From contig JAJQCA010000084.1 in the NCBI GenBank assembly GCA_021202985.1, forward strand, positions 1 through 64,000: 64,000 nt of DNA, given 5' to 3'. Under the pieces are notes generated by a model. That model had not been told where the DNA came from. It made no database searches and saw only the letters and a list, made by a program, of their open reading frames with translations. Position numbers and translations under genes: made by a program. Shown here in pieces: positions 53,188 to 61,775 of the stretch (the first letter of the stretch is position 1; each line of letters begins with the position of its first letter). Origin of the DNA: Alistipes sp. (GTDB lineage Bacteria; Bacteroidota; Bacteroidia; Bacteroidales; Rikenellaceae).

Positions 53188-55302
53188 ATGACAAGAAAAT
53201 TGATACTTGCCGGGGCGGTATTGCTTCTGGCCCTCTCCGGGGCTAAGGCAGACGAAGGGATGTGGCTCCCGAGCCTTATCGGCGACAGGATAGAAGATAT
53301 GAAGGCAAAGGGTTTCCGACTGGAGGCCTCCGACATTTACGATATCAACAACGCTTCCATGAAAGACGCCATCGTGCTGTTCGGTCGGGGTTGTACGGGC
53401 GAACTTATCTCGACCGAGGGCTTGCTGGTTACCAACCACCATTGCGGCTACAGCCAGATTCAGCGCCACAGCTCGGTGGAACACAATTACCTCGAAAACG
53501 GTTTCTGGGCCATGGACCGCTCGGAGGAGCTGCCCAACATGGGTTTGACGGTTACATTCCTCGTGAGGATGGAGGATGTGACGGACCGTGTGCTCGCCGG
53601 CACCGAAGGCCTCGAGGACGGACCCGACCGTGACGCTGTGATAAAGGCCAACGAAAACGCTGTAAAAGCCGAAGCTGTGGAGGGTACCCATTACAAGGCC
53701 GCGGTATCGAAATTTTACTATGGAAACCAGTTCTACCTCTATGTAAACGAGGTGTTCGAGGATGTGAGGCTGGTGGGTGCACCGCCCTCGTCGGTGGGTA
53801 AGTTCGGCGGTGATACCGACAACTGGATGTGGCCGCGCCATACGGGCGATTTTTCCCTGTTCCGTATTTATGCCGGCCCGGACAATAAACCGGCCCCGTA
53901 CAGCCCGGACAATGTGCCTTACGAACCGAAAAAATATTTCCCCGTCTCTACCAGAGGCGTCTCGGAAGGCGACTTCACGATGGTTTACGGTTTCCCGGGA
54001 ACAACTATGCAGTTTATAACATCAGATGCGGTGAACTATGTGTTGAACCATTCAAATCCCGTCAAAATCGGGCTTCGTACTAAACGCCTCGAAATTATCG
54101 AAGACTATTGGAAGGATTCCGAGGCTATCCGGATTGCATACGCGGCCAAACACTCGGGAATTGCCAACGCCTGGAAGAAATGGCAGGGCGAAAGCCTCGG
54201 CCTGGAACGTCTCGGCACCGTAGCCAAAAAACAGGCGCTCGAAAAGGCGTTCGAACAATGGGCATCCGGTAAACCGGAGTACGAGGGCCTGACACGTAGG
54301 ATGGCAGAGGTTTATGAAACGATATTTCCGTATGCGCTCGCGAGGGATTACTATAACGAAACCCTGCGGGCAATCGAGATAATCGGGTTCGCCGCCCTGC
54401 TGGACGGACCGACCGTTAAACCCGGCGAACCGCTGCCACCCGCATTCGAAAATTTTTATGCCGACTACTACCGGGATATCGACATTACGACCGCCGCATT
54501 TCTCGTGGAGAGTTACCTTGAGGCGATGAACCGAAACGAATTCCGGCCGTCCTCGCTCCACCGCATATCGAGAATGGGTGTGGACACCGGTGCGTTCCTC
54601 GACCGGTTGTACGGCGAGACCAGGCTGTTCGACCGGGAAGCGGTGGAGGCGGCATTGGCCGATTCGGTATCGTGGGCTCAGTTCCGCGATAACGACTATG
54701 CTGTGACGATATACCGTGACTTCGATTCTTTCTATAAAGAAAGTATTGCCGAACCTTATGACCGTTATAGTAAAGAACTGGACGGACTTTACCGCATGTG
54801 GGTGCGCGGTCTTATCGAGTTCAGCGGGGAAGGAGGAGAGGCCGGCGACCTCTTCCCGGACGCCAACCTTACCCTTCGGGTAGCTTACGGCCGGGTGGGC
54901 GGGTATTCGCCCGAGGATGCGGTCTGGCACGGCCATGTCTCGACGGTGGCCGGAATACTGGACAAGAACCGGACAGCCAACGGCGATTATTACCTTAATG
55001 AACAGGTTTACGAACTTTTTACATCGGGTGATTACGGCCGCTGGACAACGGACGGCACGGTGCCGGTCTGCTTCCTGGCGAACAACCACACAACCGGTGG
55101 TAACTCCGGTAGTCCGGTAATAAATTCGGATGGGGAGCTGGTGGGTGTGAATTTCGACCGGACATGGCTCAGCACTATGAGCGATATCGAGTTCGACCCG
55201 GTGATGTGCCGTAATATTTCGCTCGATATACGCTATATGCTTTTCATAGTAGATAAATTGGGCGGTGCATCCTATCTGTTCGATGAGATGGACCTGCGGT
55301 AA
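53188..55302 (+). CDS. S46 dipeptidyl peptidase, DPP11 signature
   Basis: Periplasmic serine exopeptidase releasing dipeptides. From ATG 53188 it has 704 residues with signal peptide (about 1-21); an ATG at 53137 would add 17 residues ahead of it. Catalytic His85 in VTNHHCGYSQ, the Asp in RHTGDFSLFR and Ser640 in TTGGNSGSPV. The residue 18 after Ser640 is Arg658 (NFDRTW), as in DPP11 of Porphyromonas gingivalis, which prefers Asp/Glu at P1, whereas DPP7 has Gly there. Thus acidic-peptide specificity is expected. A terminator follows. Confidence 0.93.
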   Translation: MTRKLILAGAVLLLALSGAKADEGMWLPSLIGDRIEDMKAKGFRLEASDIYDINNASMKDAIVLFGRGCTGELISTEGLLVTNHHCGYSQIQRHSSVEHNYLENGFWAMDRSEELPNMGLTVTFLVRMEDVTDRVLAGTEGLEDGPDRDAVIKANENAVKAEAVEGTHYKAAVSKFYYGNQFYLYVNEVFEDVRLVGAPPSSVGKFGGDTDNWMWPRHTGDFSLFRIYAGPDNKPAPYSPDNVPYEPKKYFPVSTRGVSEGDFTMVYGFPGTTMQFITSDAVNYVLNHSNPVKIGLRTKRLEIIEDYWKDSEAIRIAYAAKHSGIANAWKKWQGESLGLERLGTVAKKQALEKAFEQWASGKPEYEGLTRRMAEVYETIFPYALARDYYNETLRAIEIIGFAALLDGPTVKPGEPLPPAFENFYADYYRDIDITTAAFLVESYLEAMNRNEFRPSSLHRISRMGVDTGAFLDRLYGETRLFDREAVEAALADSVSWAQFRDNDYAVTIYRDFDSFYKESIAEPYDRYSKELDGLYRMWVRGLIEFSGEGGEAGDLFPDANLTLRVAYGRVGGYSPEDAVWHGHVSTVAGILDKNRTANGDYYLNEQVYELFTSGDYGRWTTDGTVPVCFLANNHTTGGNSGSPVINSDGELVGVNFDRTWLSTMSDIEFDPVMCRNISLDIRYMLFIVDKLGGASYLFDEMDLR

Positions 55303-55326
55303 CGGGGCAGGACGCTAAATAATATG

Positions 55327-55360
55327 GCCGGGGATTTTCGTATTCCCGGCTTTTTTATTT
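55327..55360 (+). terminator. Terminator after the S46 peptidase
   Basis: GCCGGG / CCCGGC around GATTTTCGTATT, then TTTTTTATTT. Confidence 0.88.
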
Positions 55361-55514
55361 GGTGGAAGTTTGCGATTGGAGGATCCGGTTTTGCCGGCTA
55401 AAGCAGGTTATGACGTATCCTGCATTTATTACCCGTCACATATAGTTGTAAAGTGAATGTTCCGTGTAGCTTTCAAAATGATTTAGTGCTGACATGGCAT
55501 TTGACTCCGGATAC

Positions 55515-55553
55515 AAAAAAAACAGGAGCGGGCAGATGGCACCTTCCCGCTCC
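55515..55553 (-). terminator. Terminator on the minus strand
   Basis: GGAGCGGG / CCCGCTCC, 8 bp (55525-55532, 55546-55553); the minus strand continues G plus eight T (55515-55522). No annotated gene ends here, so a small minus-strand transcript is implied. Confidence 0.8.
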
Positions 55554-55602
55554 CGGATGTTGCCGGAAATCCTTAACCTTTTCCAGCACACCAATTATCT
55601 AA

Positions 55603-55668
55603 TTATTCAGCCGATAGTATGGACATACTATTTCTATTACTACACAACCCGCCTTGAATAATGGTCAT
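55603..55668 (-). CDS. Candidate 21-residue ORF in a structured RNA
   Basis: ATG at 55668 to TAA at 55603-55605 encodes 21 residues: it starts MTIIQGGLCSNRNSM and ends SILSAE. AGGA abuts the ATG. The ORF lies 50 nt before a strong terminator on the same strand. Its codons overlap two hairpins. No promoter of the consensus type was found. It may be a chance ORF inside a non-coding RNA. Confidence 0.3.
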   Translation of the reverse strand: MTIIQGGLCSNRNSMSILSAE

Positions 55669-55701
55669 TCCTAAGTCAAGCACCAATACCCGGCGGGTTG
55701 T
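55614..55701 (-). ncRNA. Predicted structured RNA segment
   Basis: ACAACCCGCC (55644-55653) pairs perfectly with GGCGGGTTGT (55692-55701) across a 38-nt loop that can form a smaller CTTGA/TCAAG helix. Beside it ATAGTAT-GGAC-ATACTAT (55614-55631) forms a tight hairpin. The strand is taken from the terminator at 55515-55553. Family unknown. Confidence 0.4.
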
Positions 55702-55805
55702 TGTTATAAATACACCTTTATAATATGTTATAAAATGACGTGACGGTTTGGTTTTTACGAAGTCCAAAAAGGTATCAGGAGAAGCTAACGCTTTGTAAAC
55801 AAAAC

Positions 55806-55819
55806 ATCTGACATCAGAT
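55806..55819. promoter_or_regulatory. Perfect 14-bp palindrome upstream of proC
   Basis: ATCTGA-CA-TCAGAT, about 115 bp before proC. Could be a dimeric regulator site or a hairpin in a minus-strand transcript. Nothing else supports either. Confidence 0.3.
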
Positions 55820-55933
55820 AAAAGCTATGTCGGCTGTGGCATGAAATTTTATATGTTTCCCGGCGGGAGTGAACGGGAGGTTGGAATTTTAAAGTTTTGT
55901 TCGATTTTTATTAAATTTGAAAAATTTTAGATT

Positions 55934-56725
55934 ATGAAATTAACGGTAATAGGCGCCGGCAATATGGGCGGAGCGATAGCCCGTGGGGCGTTGGTTTCGG
56001 GTACGGTCAGGGCGGAGGACGTTACTATTTGCGACCCGGACGACGGGTTTGTGAAACAACTCTCCTCGGAGGGCTGGAAGGTAAACTATTTTGAAGACAA
56101 TACGAAAGGAGTAGCCGGTGCCGATATCGTTGTGGTGGCCGTAAAACCGTGGCTGATTGAGGAGGTGCTGCGTGGGATATCGGGTGTTGTAGACAGGCAG
56201 AACCAGTCGGTAGTATCCATTGCCGCCGGTGTGCCGTTCGCCGACCTTGCAAAATATATCGGTGCCGACCGTTTCGGAGGTCCGGCCCTCTATCGTGTGA
56301 TTCCCAATACGGCAATCTCTATCGGTAAAAGCGTAACTTTTATAGCATCGTACAACTCTACCGCCGAGCAGGATATACCGGTACATACCCTTTTCGCACC
56401 GCTCGGAAAAGTATTTAACGTTGGAGAAAACCAGATGCAGGCCGTCACGGCGCTCTCGTCGTCGGGTATCGCTTACGCCTATAAATATATAGAAGCGGCC
56501 ACAGAGGGCGGGGTTTCGCTCGGCCTGCCGGGGGAAATGGCGCTCGAAATCGTGCTGGCTACGGTGGACGGTGCCGTCGCAATGCTCGGGCATAACGGCT
56601 CGCTTCCCAAAACGGAGATAGACAAAGTTACCACACCGGGGGGGATCACCCTCAAAGGTCTTGCGGCAATGGAGGACGCCGGTTTCTCACAGGCGGTAAT
56701 CAAAGGCCTCGAAGCCACCAAATAG
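55934..56725 (+). CDS. proC: Pyrroline-5-carboxylate reductase
   Basis: Last step of proline synthesis. 263 residues: N-terminal Rossmann GAGNMGGAIARGAL, VAVKPWLIEEVL, the dimer-domain segment VTALSSSGIAYAYKYIEAATEGGVSLGLP and VTTPGGITLKGLAAMEDAGF, the substrate-binding loop. It starts a proC-proB-proA set; proB follows 33 bp later. Confidence 0.97.
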   Translation: MKLTVIGAGNMGGAIARGALVSGTVRAEDVTICDPDDGFVKQLSSEGWKVNYFEDNTKGVAGADIVVVAVKPWLIEEVLRGISGVVDRQNQSVVSIAAGVPFADLAKYIGADRFGGPALYRVIPNTAISIGKSVTFIASYNSTAEQDIPVHTLFAPLGKVFNVGENQMQAVTALSSSGIAYAYKYIEAATEGGVSLGLPGEMALEIVLATVDGAVAMLGHNGSLPKTEIDKVTTPGGITLKGLAAMEDAGFSQAVIKGLEATK

Positions 56726-56758
56726 CCTCTGCCTAATCCAGCCCATAACCCGAAACTG

Positions 56759-57877
56759 ATGAAGAAAAAGAAATACGGTCGAATAGTCGTAAAGATAGGT
56801 AGTAACGTGCTTTCCCGCGCGGACGGGACGCTCGACGTTACCCGGATGTCGTCGCTTGTGGACCAGATTGCCGCCCTGTACCGTTCGGGTACCGAGGTGG
56901 TGGTGGTCTCCTCGGGTGCGGTGGCATCGGGACGCGGGGAACTCGGTGGCCGATGCGGGCGGCTGGATACCGTGTCGTCACGCCAGTTGTTCTCGGCCGT
57001 GGGGCAGGCCAAACTGATAAACCGTTATTACGATATGTTCCGCGACTGGGGCATCACCTGCGGGCAGGTGCTCACCACCAAAGAGTCTCTCTCTACGCGG
57101 CAACACTACCTGAACCAGAAAAACTGTATGACGGTGATGCTCCGCAGCGGGGTAATCCCAGTGGTAAACGAGAACGACACTATTTCCATCACAGGCCTTA
57201 TGTTTACCGACAATGACGAATTGTCGGGTATCGTGACGGCCATGATGGATGCAGAAGCGCTCGTAATTCTGACCAATGTCGACGGCGTATACGACGGCGA
57301 CCCGGCCGCCGGCGGATGCAACCTTATCCGTGAGGTACGCCCTTCGGACGCGGATCTTTCGGAACATATCTCCGCCAATCGCTCCCAGTTCGGGCGAGGC
57401 GGTATGCTGACCAAAAGCCGTACGGCGCGAAAAGTAGCGGCCGAAGGAGCCGAGGTGATAATCGCTAATGGAAAAAGGGACGGCATACTGGACGCTGTAT
57501 TGTCGGGCGACCCCGCTCTGCCGTGCACCCGCTTCCTGCCCACGGAACGGAGGCTGTCGGGAGTTAAAAAGTGGATAGCCCACAGCGACGGCTTCAGTAA
57601 AGGCGCCTTGCATATAAACGACGGCGCGTACGAGGCCCTGCGCGGACCGTTGGCCGTGAGCCTGCTCCCGGTGGGGGTAACGGAGGTGGACGGCGAATTC
57701 GAGAAGGACGATATCGTGGATATCGTTGCCCCGGACGGGCGGACGATCGGTGTAGGGAGGATATCGGTCGACAGCTCTTCGGCCCGCGGGTGTGCCGGGC
57801 AGAAAGGAGGCCGGCCGCTGGTTCATTACGACTATATGTTTCTCGAAGCGGCGTCTCCGGGGAAATATAATTGTTAA
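56759..57877 (+). CDS. proB: Glutamate 5-kinase with PUA domain
   Basis: Phosphorylates glutamate for proline synthesis and is normally proline-inhibited. 372 residues: amino-acid kinase domain (about 1-260) beginning RIVVKIGSNVLS with VVSSGAVASGRGEL, NENDTISITGLMFTDNDELSGIVTAMMDAEALVILTNVDGVYDGDP and the RGGMLTKSRTARKVA site, then a PUA domain (about 275-360). It lies between proC (33 bp) and proA; the 181-bp gap to proA contains a dispersed repeat. Confidence 0.97.
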   Translation: MKKKKYGRIVVKIGSNVLSRADGTLDVTRMSSLVDQIAALYRSGTEVVVVSSGAVASGRGELGGRCGRLDTVSSRQLFSAVGQAKLINRYYDMFRDWGITCGQVLTTKESLSTRQHYLNQKNCMTVMLRSGVIPVVNENDTISITGLMFTDNDELSGIVTAMMDAEALVILTNVDGVYDGDPAAGGCNLIREVRPSDADLSEHISANRSQFGRGGMLTKSRTARKVAAEGAEVIIANGKRDGILDAVLSGDPALPCTRFLPTERRLSGVKKWIAHSDGFSKGALHINDGAYEALRGPLAVSLLPVGVTEVDGEFEKDDIVDIVAPDGRTIGVGRISVDSSSARGCAGQKGGRPLVHYDYMFLEAASPGKYNC

Positions 57878-57905
57878 GATGACTTTATTTTTACCAAACT
57901 CCAAA

Positions 57906-57930
57906 GTCTTTCTGAGCAAGCGAAGAATCT
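57906..57930 (+). repeat. Dispersed repeat, copy B
   Basis: TTCTGAGCAAGCGAAGAATC (within 57906-57930) matches copy A at 51514-51540 apart from a 2-bp gap and one or two substitutions. It lies in the proB-proA gap and is followed at 57962-57972 by TCGGGATGACA, a tail found with such repeats. Confidence 0.5.
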
Positions 57931-58058
57931 TACTATGGCTATGTTATAACCTCCTTTATATTCGGGATGACAAAAACATTCTCCGGTCGTGTTCTACCAT
58001 CGGCTTAAGGCCCGGATTCGGTTAATATTTAATAAATTTGGGGTATAAAATATAATAT

Positions 58059-59306
58059 ATGGGTATTGCAGAACTGCTGACCAAAGCCCGGGAAGCCTCC
58101 CGGTCCCTTAATATGGTCGATAACGAAACCATCGACCGGACCCTTCTGCTGCTTGCCGACCGCACAGAGCAACGGGCCGATGAAATAATAGTCGCCAACC
58201 GTGAAGACCTTTCGCGTATGGACCCCGCTGACCCCATGTACGACAGGCTAATGCTCGATAGGGAGCGGATACGGGCCATCGCATCCGATATCCGGAATGT
58301 GGCGTCATTACCTTCGCCTGTGGGGGAACTACTGTCGGAGAAGACTCTGCCAAACGGCCTTGTGATAGAGAAAGTCCGGGTGCCTTTCGGAGTGGTGGGC
58401 GTGATATACGAGGCACGGCCCAATGTCAGTTTCGACGTTTTCTCGCTCTGCTTCAAAAGCTCTAACGCCGCCGTGCTCAAAGGCGGCAGCGATGCCGCTG
58501 CGTCAAATGCAAAAATAGTGGAGATAATCCGCGGGGTGCTTACCGAGTGCGGCCTCGATGATAATATCGTAACCCTGCTTCCTGCCGACCGGTCGTCAGC
58601 GGCCGCGCTCATGGATGCCGTCGGGCTGGTCGACGTGATAATTCCCCGTGGCAGCTCGTCGCTTATTAGTTTTGTGCGCGACAACTCGAAGGTACCCGTA
58701 ATCGAGACAGGGGCCGGAATCTGCCATACCTATTTCGATATAGACGGCGACCTGGATAAAGGAGCCGAAATAATATTTAACGCCAAGACGCGGCGTGTCA
58801 GCGTATGCAACGCGCTCGACTGCCTGGTAGTCCACAGCGGACGGCTTGCCGACCTGCCGGCGCTGTGCGGTAGGCTGGCCGGGAAAGAGGTTACAATCTA
58901 TGCCGACCCCCGGGCCTACGATGCGCTGTCGGGGCACTATCCCGCCGTCCTCCTCGAACCCGCCGGTGAGGAGAGTTTCGGTACTGAATTCATGGATTAT
59001 AAAATGGCCGTTAAAACGGTCGATTGTGCGGCCGGGGCGGTTGCACATGTTACCCGTTATACCTCGATGCACAGCGAGGCAATAGTAACTGAAAACCTTC
59101 TCACCGCCCGGCAATATGCAAAGATGGTCGATGCCGCTTGCGTATATATCAACGCCTCAACGGCGTTCACGGACGGGGCACAGTTCGGGATGGGTGCAGA
59201 AATCGGGATAAGTACCCAGAAACTCCATGCCCGCGGCCCGATGGCCCTCGCAGAGCTTACCTCGTATAAATATATTGTGACCGGCAACGGCCAGACAAGG
59301 AGCTGA
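58059..59306 (+). CDS. proA: Gamma-glutamyl phosphate reductase
   Basis: Reduces glutamyl phosphate to glutamate semialdehyde with NADPH. 415 residues: aldehyde-dehydrogenase-like fold with [52 protein letters not shown], the catalytic Cys in [14 protein letters not shown] and [28 protein letters not shown]. It completes the proline set. A hairpin terminator follows at 59330. Confidence 0.97.
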   Translation: MGIAELLTKAREASRSLNMVDNETIDRTLLLLADRTEQRADEIIVANREDLSRMDPADPMYDRLMLDRERIRAIASDIRNVASLPSPVGELLSEKTLPNGLVIEKVRVPFGVVGVIYEARPNVSFDVFSLCFKSSNAAVLKGGSDAAASNAKIVEIIRGVLTECGLDDNIVTLLPADRSSAAALMDAVGLVDVIIPRGSSSLISFVRDNSKVPVIETGAGICHTYFDIDGDLDKGAEIIFNAKTRRVSVCNALDCLVVHSGRLADLPALCGRLAGKEVTIYADPRAYDALSGHYPAVLLEPAGEESFGTEFMDYKMAVKTVDCAAGAVAHVTRYTSMHSEAIVTENLLTARQYAKMVDAACVYINASTAFTDGAQFGMGAEIGISTQKLHARGPMALAELTSYKYIVTGNGQTRS

Positions 59307-59329
59307 CCGGTCGATGCCGGCAGGAAAAA

Positions 59330-59359
59330 AGCGGGGAAACCTATCGAGGTTTCCCCGCT
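59330..59359. terminator. Terminator between proA and the NAD(P)-binding gene
   Basis: AGCGGGGAAACCT / AGGTTTCCCCGCT, 13-bp perfect stem, loop ATCG. On the minus strand it runs into TTTTT; on the plus strand the tail is not T-rich, so it mainly ends the minus-strand gene. Confidence 0.85.
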
Positions 59360-59408
59360 TCGCATAGGGGGTGTTACATTATAATAATCGAATACGGTTA
59401 TGTTGCGG

Positions 59409-60119
59409 CTATATCCCGTGCAGTACGGGACCGGGATTGCCGGTCACTCGGGGATGTGTCGGGTCCTGGTCACGGTAACCGATGGTGAACCGCTCGCGGT
59501 GGTGCTCGGGCGAGTCCGCTTCATCCACCATTGCCTTAGCGTAGTCTTCTACCGAAATTTCACTGTCACCTTTTACGTTGAGGATTAGATTGTCGCGCCC
59601 GAGGCGGTAATTGCCGGTGCGGCCACCCTCTACAAACTTTCCGGCCGGAGAAAAAAACACCCAGTCGATATCCTGGACTTTGGGCAGCATTTCGATATAT
59701 ACGCGGGCCAGGGCCTGCACGCCCGGCAGGATATCATCGGGAATGGCTCCGGTTTCCATTAGCATTTGCCCGGCCCCTACATATAGGCTGCCTGCCCCGC
59801 CGACGATGAGCAACCGGGCCACGCGGGCCTCTTCTGCGGCAAGTATTATGGACCGGTAGCCGGCCAGCGTATCGTCGTAGATTTCCGGGTTCTTCCAGCC
59901 GGGGTTGTATGCGCTTATAACCGTCCTGAATCCGCGCAGTATGCTCGTCAGCTTGTCGGGGTCCATTACGTCGCAGGCGACGGCATGAAGGTTGGCGGCC
60001 GGTTCCAGTTTTGATATGTCCCTTACGATTGCAGTCACTTCGAATCCACGGGAAAGGGCCTCTGCCGTTATGGCCTTACCGACGAATCCGGTAGCGCCTA
60101 TTATAGCTATTTTATCCAT
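59409..60119 (-). CDS. NAD(P)-binding protein of the NmrA/SDR-like type
   Basis: 236 residues. IAIIGATGFVGKAITAEALS (Rossmann GxxGxxG), DVMDPDKLTSIL, VGGAGSLYVGAG and WVFFSPAGKFVEGGRTGNYRLG place it in the atypical SDR family of YwnB/NmrA-like proteins. Related proteins usually end soon after the RFTIGY-like strand; here about 21 more residues follow (RDQDPTHPRVT ...), so the 3' end may be altered. Substrate unknown. Confidence 0.82.
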   Translation of the reverse strand: MDKIAIIGATGFVGKAITAEALSRGFEVTAIVRDISKLEPAANLHAVACDVMDPDKLTSILRGFRTVISAYNPGWKNPEIYDDTLAGYRSIILAAEEARVARLLIVGGAGSLYVGAGQMLMETGAIPDDILPGVQALARVYIEMLPKVQDIDWVFFSPAGKFVEGGRTGNYRLGRDNLILNVKGDSEISVEDYAKAMVDEADSPEHHRERFTIGYRDQDPTHPRVTGNPGPVLHGI

Positions 60120-60442
60120 TTAACCTTTGTATTGGTACGTCGCGCGTGTTGCAAAAACCGTACAAATCCGGTGGCCATGGGAATGAGAGCTTGTCCGTAC
60201 TCCGGCTCCAGTATAGGGGTTTGATATGACTTTTTAGGCTTGCTTATGGGTAACATGCAATTAATTAGTATCTTACTGATGATGGTTGTTCCCGAATCCC
60301 TAAAAGAACTATCCTGCGGGAGGTTTGTGGCAAAGTATTTGTAAAGTCCAATATTATATTTATTCAATTATTTAAGGTTATTAACTATGGGCTGCCCGAT
60401 ATCTGGGGAGAAGACGGCGGTCCGCTATTAAAACAATGGGGT
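60120..60442. other. 323-bp spacer before the Fur-family gene
   Basis: No gene supported; an 86-codon frame on the minus strand (60107-60367) shows no family pattern. The stretch at about 60345-60380 is AT-rich (AATATTATATTTATTCAATT) and could hold an operator of the adjacent Fur-family repressor, which often controls itself, but it is not a clean Per/Fur box. Confidence 0.4.
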
Positions 60443-60916
60443 ATGAATTCGGAAGTATTAAAACGCCTTGAGGGCTGTGCGGGTGACCCGTGCATGCTCA
60501 GATCCGCCATCAGGGAGTACATAGCTACTCTCGGGATAGACCCGTCCGAAGACTATGTTTCGGTACTGGAATATCTTTACACCGACGGGCGCCATCCCAC
60601 CGCGGATGAGGTCCATAACGCACTGAGTCCGGAAAATCCGGGCATGACACGGACCAAGGTTCACACGATCCTTGAAATCCTCTCTAAATTAGGAGCTGTA
60701 AAAGTGATACAGATAGATAAGTACAACACACACTACGACGGCGATACCACACCGCACGGCCATTTTATCTGCTCGAAATGCGGCGAGGTTATCAACGTCC
60801 CGGTAACCGGCGACGTAACAACGGTTGTCGGTCTGCCCCAGGGCGCATCGGTTAGCGAAGTGCAACTGCTCTGCATCGGCGAGTGCCGCCATTGCCGCGA
60901 CCGGAATATAAATTGA
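60443..60916 (+). CDS. Fur/PerR-family transcriptional repressor
   Basis: 157 residues. N-terminal winged helix (about 15-85: HPTADEVHNALSPENPGMTRTKVHTILEIL) and metal-binding C-terminal half with HGHFICSKCGEVINV and a second CxxC (ECRHC), which form the structural zinc site. Fur-family regulators sense iron, zinc or peroxide. The rubredoxin-like gene directly after it makes a PerR-like peroxide sensor most likely, since PerR groups with rubrerythrin and rubredoxin in anaerobes. Confidence 0.9.
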   Translation: MNSEVLKRLEGCAGDPCMLRSAIREYIATLGIDPSEDYVSVLEYLYTDGRHPTADEVHNALSPENPGMTRTKVHTILEILSKLGAVKVIQIDKYNTHYDGDTTPHGHFICSKCGEVINVPVTGDVTTVVGLPQGASVSEVQLLCIGECRHCRDRNIN

Positions 60917-60929
60917 AAACCGCTGCACA

Positions 60930-61037
60930 ATGAAGAAATACAAATGCCCCGTGTGCGGGTATGTGTGCGATGAGCCCGTGCCGGATAAGTGTCCGGTATG
61001 CGGTTGTCCCGGTTCGGAGTTCACCGAGGTGGAATGA
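60930..61037 (+). CDS. 35-residue rubredoxin-like protein
   Basis: Below the size usually called as a gene. From ATG 60930 to TGA 61035-61037: it starts MKKYKCPVCGYVCDEP and continues DKCPVCGCPGSEF, i.e. two CPxCG metal knuckles, the iron-binding site of rubredoxin and of the rubrerythrin C-terminal domain. It lies 13 bp after the Fur/PerR gene. It is probably an electron carrier for peroxide or oxygen reduction, induced by that regulator. Confidence 0.85.
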   Translation: MKKYKCPVCGYVCDEPVPDKCPVCGCPGSEFTEVE

Positions 61038-61086
61038 CCCGCACGGCGGCCCGGTAGGGCCGCATAATAATCTTAGCGCTTCCCGG

Positions 61087-61118
61087 TTTGGTTTATCCGG
61101 CCGGGAGGCGTACCTTTG
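61087..61118 (+). promoter_or_regulatory. engB promoter
   Basis: TTTG (61087-61090), 20 nt, TACCTTTG (61111-61118). RNA would start near 61124, after a possible ATG at 61116, so the engB start must be 61143. A GCGGCCC/GGGCCGC hairpin (61046-61063) upstream may end the rubredoxin transcript. Confidence 0.7.
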
Positions 61119-61142
61119 CCGCGGAAATCAACGGCAACGGAT

Positions 61143-61754
61143 ATGAAAATCAACTCGGCGGTATTCGAACGAAGCAGCCAGAAGGTTTCACAGATTCCTT
61201 CGGGCGGGCTCCCCGAGTTCGCCTTTATCGGCAGGAGCAACGTCGGAAAATCCTCACTTATCAATATGCTCACGTGCCGGCCATCGCTCGCGAAGGTGTC
61301 GGGTACGCCGGGCAAAACCCGCCTGATTAACCATTTCCTCATAAACGATAGCTGGTACCTGGTCGACCTTCCGGGGTACGGCTACGCCCGTGTCTCCAAG
61401 GCCGACCGGAAAGGCTTTTCGCAGCTTATTACCGGATATATCCGCAATAGTCCATCGCTGGTGTTCCTGTTCGTGCTGGTGGATTCGCGCCATGAACCGC
61501 AAAAAATAGACCTTGAATTTATCGAATTCCTCGGGGAGAACGGTATACCGTTCGGAATAGTGTTTACCAAAGCGGATAAACTCGGCCCCGCAAAGGTTAA
61601 AACCAATGTGGAAGCCTACGGGCGAAAACTGCTGGAAACCTGGGAAGAACTTCCCCCCATCTTTGTTACATCTTCCGAGAAGAAACAGGGCAGGGAAGAG
61701 ATACTCGGTTACATTGAAGATTGCCTGGCAGACATGCGTCAGGAAGGGCAATGA
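61143..61754 (+). CDS. engB: Ribosome-biogenesis GTPase YihA/YsxC (EngB)
   Basis: Essential GTPase for 50S assembly. 203 residues from ATG 61143. G1 [15 protein letters not shown]2 around the GTPGKTR, G3 [11 protein letters not shown]4 TKADKL and G5 TSSEKKQG. The start is backed by the promoter, which lies between 61087 and 61118. Hypothetical gene 61776 follows 21 bp after the stop. Confidence 0.96.
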   Translation: MKINSAVFERSSQKVSQIPSGGLPEFAFIGRSNVGKSSLINMLTCRPSLAKVSGTPGKTRLINHFLINDSWYLVDLPGYGYARVSKADRKGFSQLITGYIRNSPSLVFLFVLVDSRHEPQKIDLEFIEFLGENGIPFGIVFTKADKLGPAKVKTNVEAYGRKLLETWEELPPIFVTSSEKKQGREEILGYIEDCLADMRQEGQ

Positions 61755-61775
61755 TCCGCACACTAAGCGACTGGC

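Larger units (their letters stand above)
55361..55933. other. Structured intergenic region between the S46 peptidase and proC
   Basis: About 570 bp without a normal gene, but with a minus-strand terminator, a 10-bp long-range stem, a 7-bp hairpin, a 21-codon ORF and a 14-bp palindrome (each listed). I could not fit it to a named RNA family by eye. A TAAATTTG at 55912-55919 just before proC may be its -7 element. Confidence 0.5.

Noticed and set aside
60107..60367. 86-codon minus-strand ORF upstream of the NAD(P)-binding gene
   Set aside because: Overlaps that gene's start and shows no family pattern.
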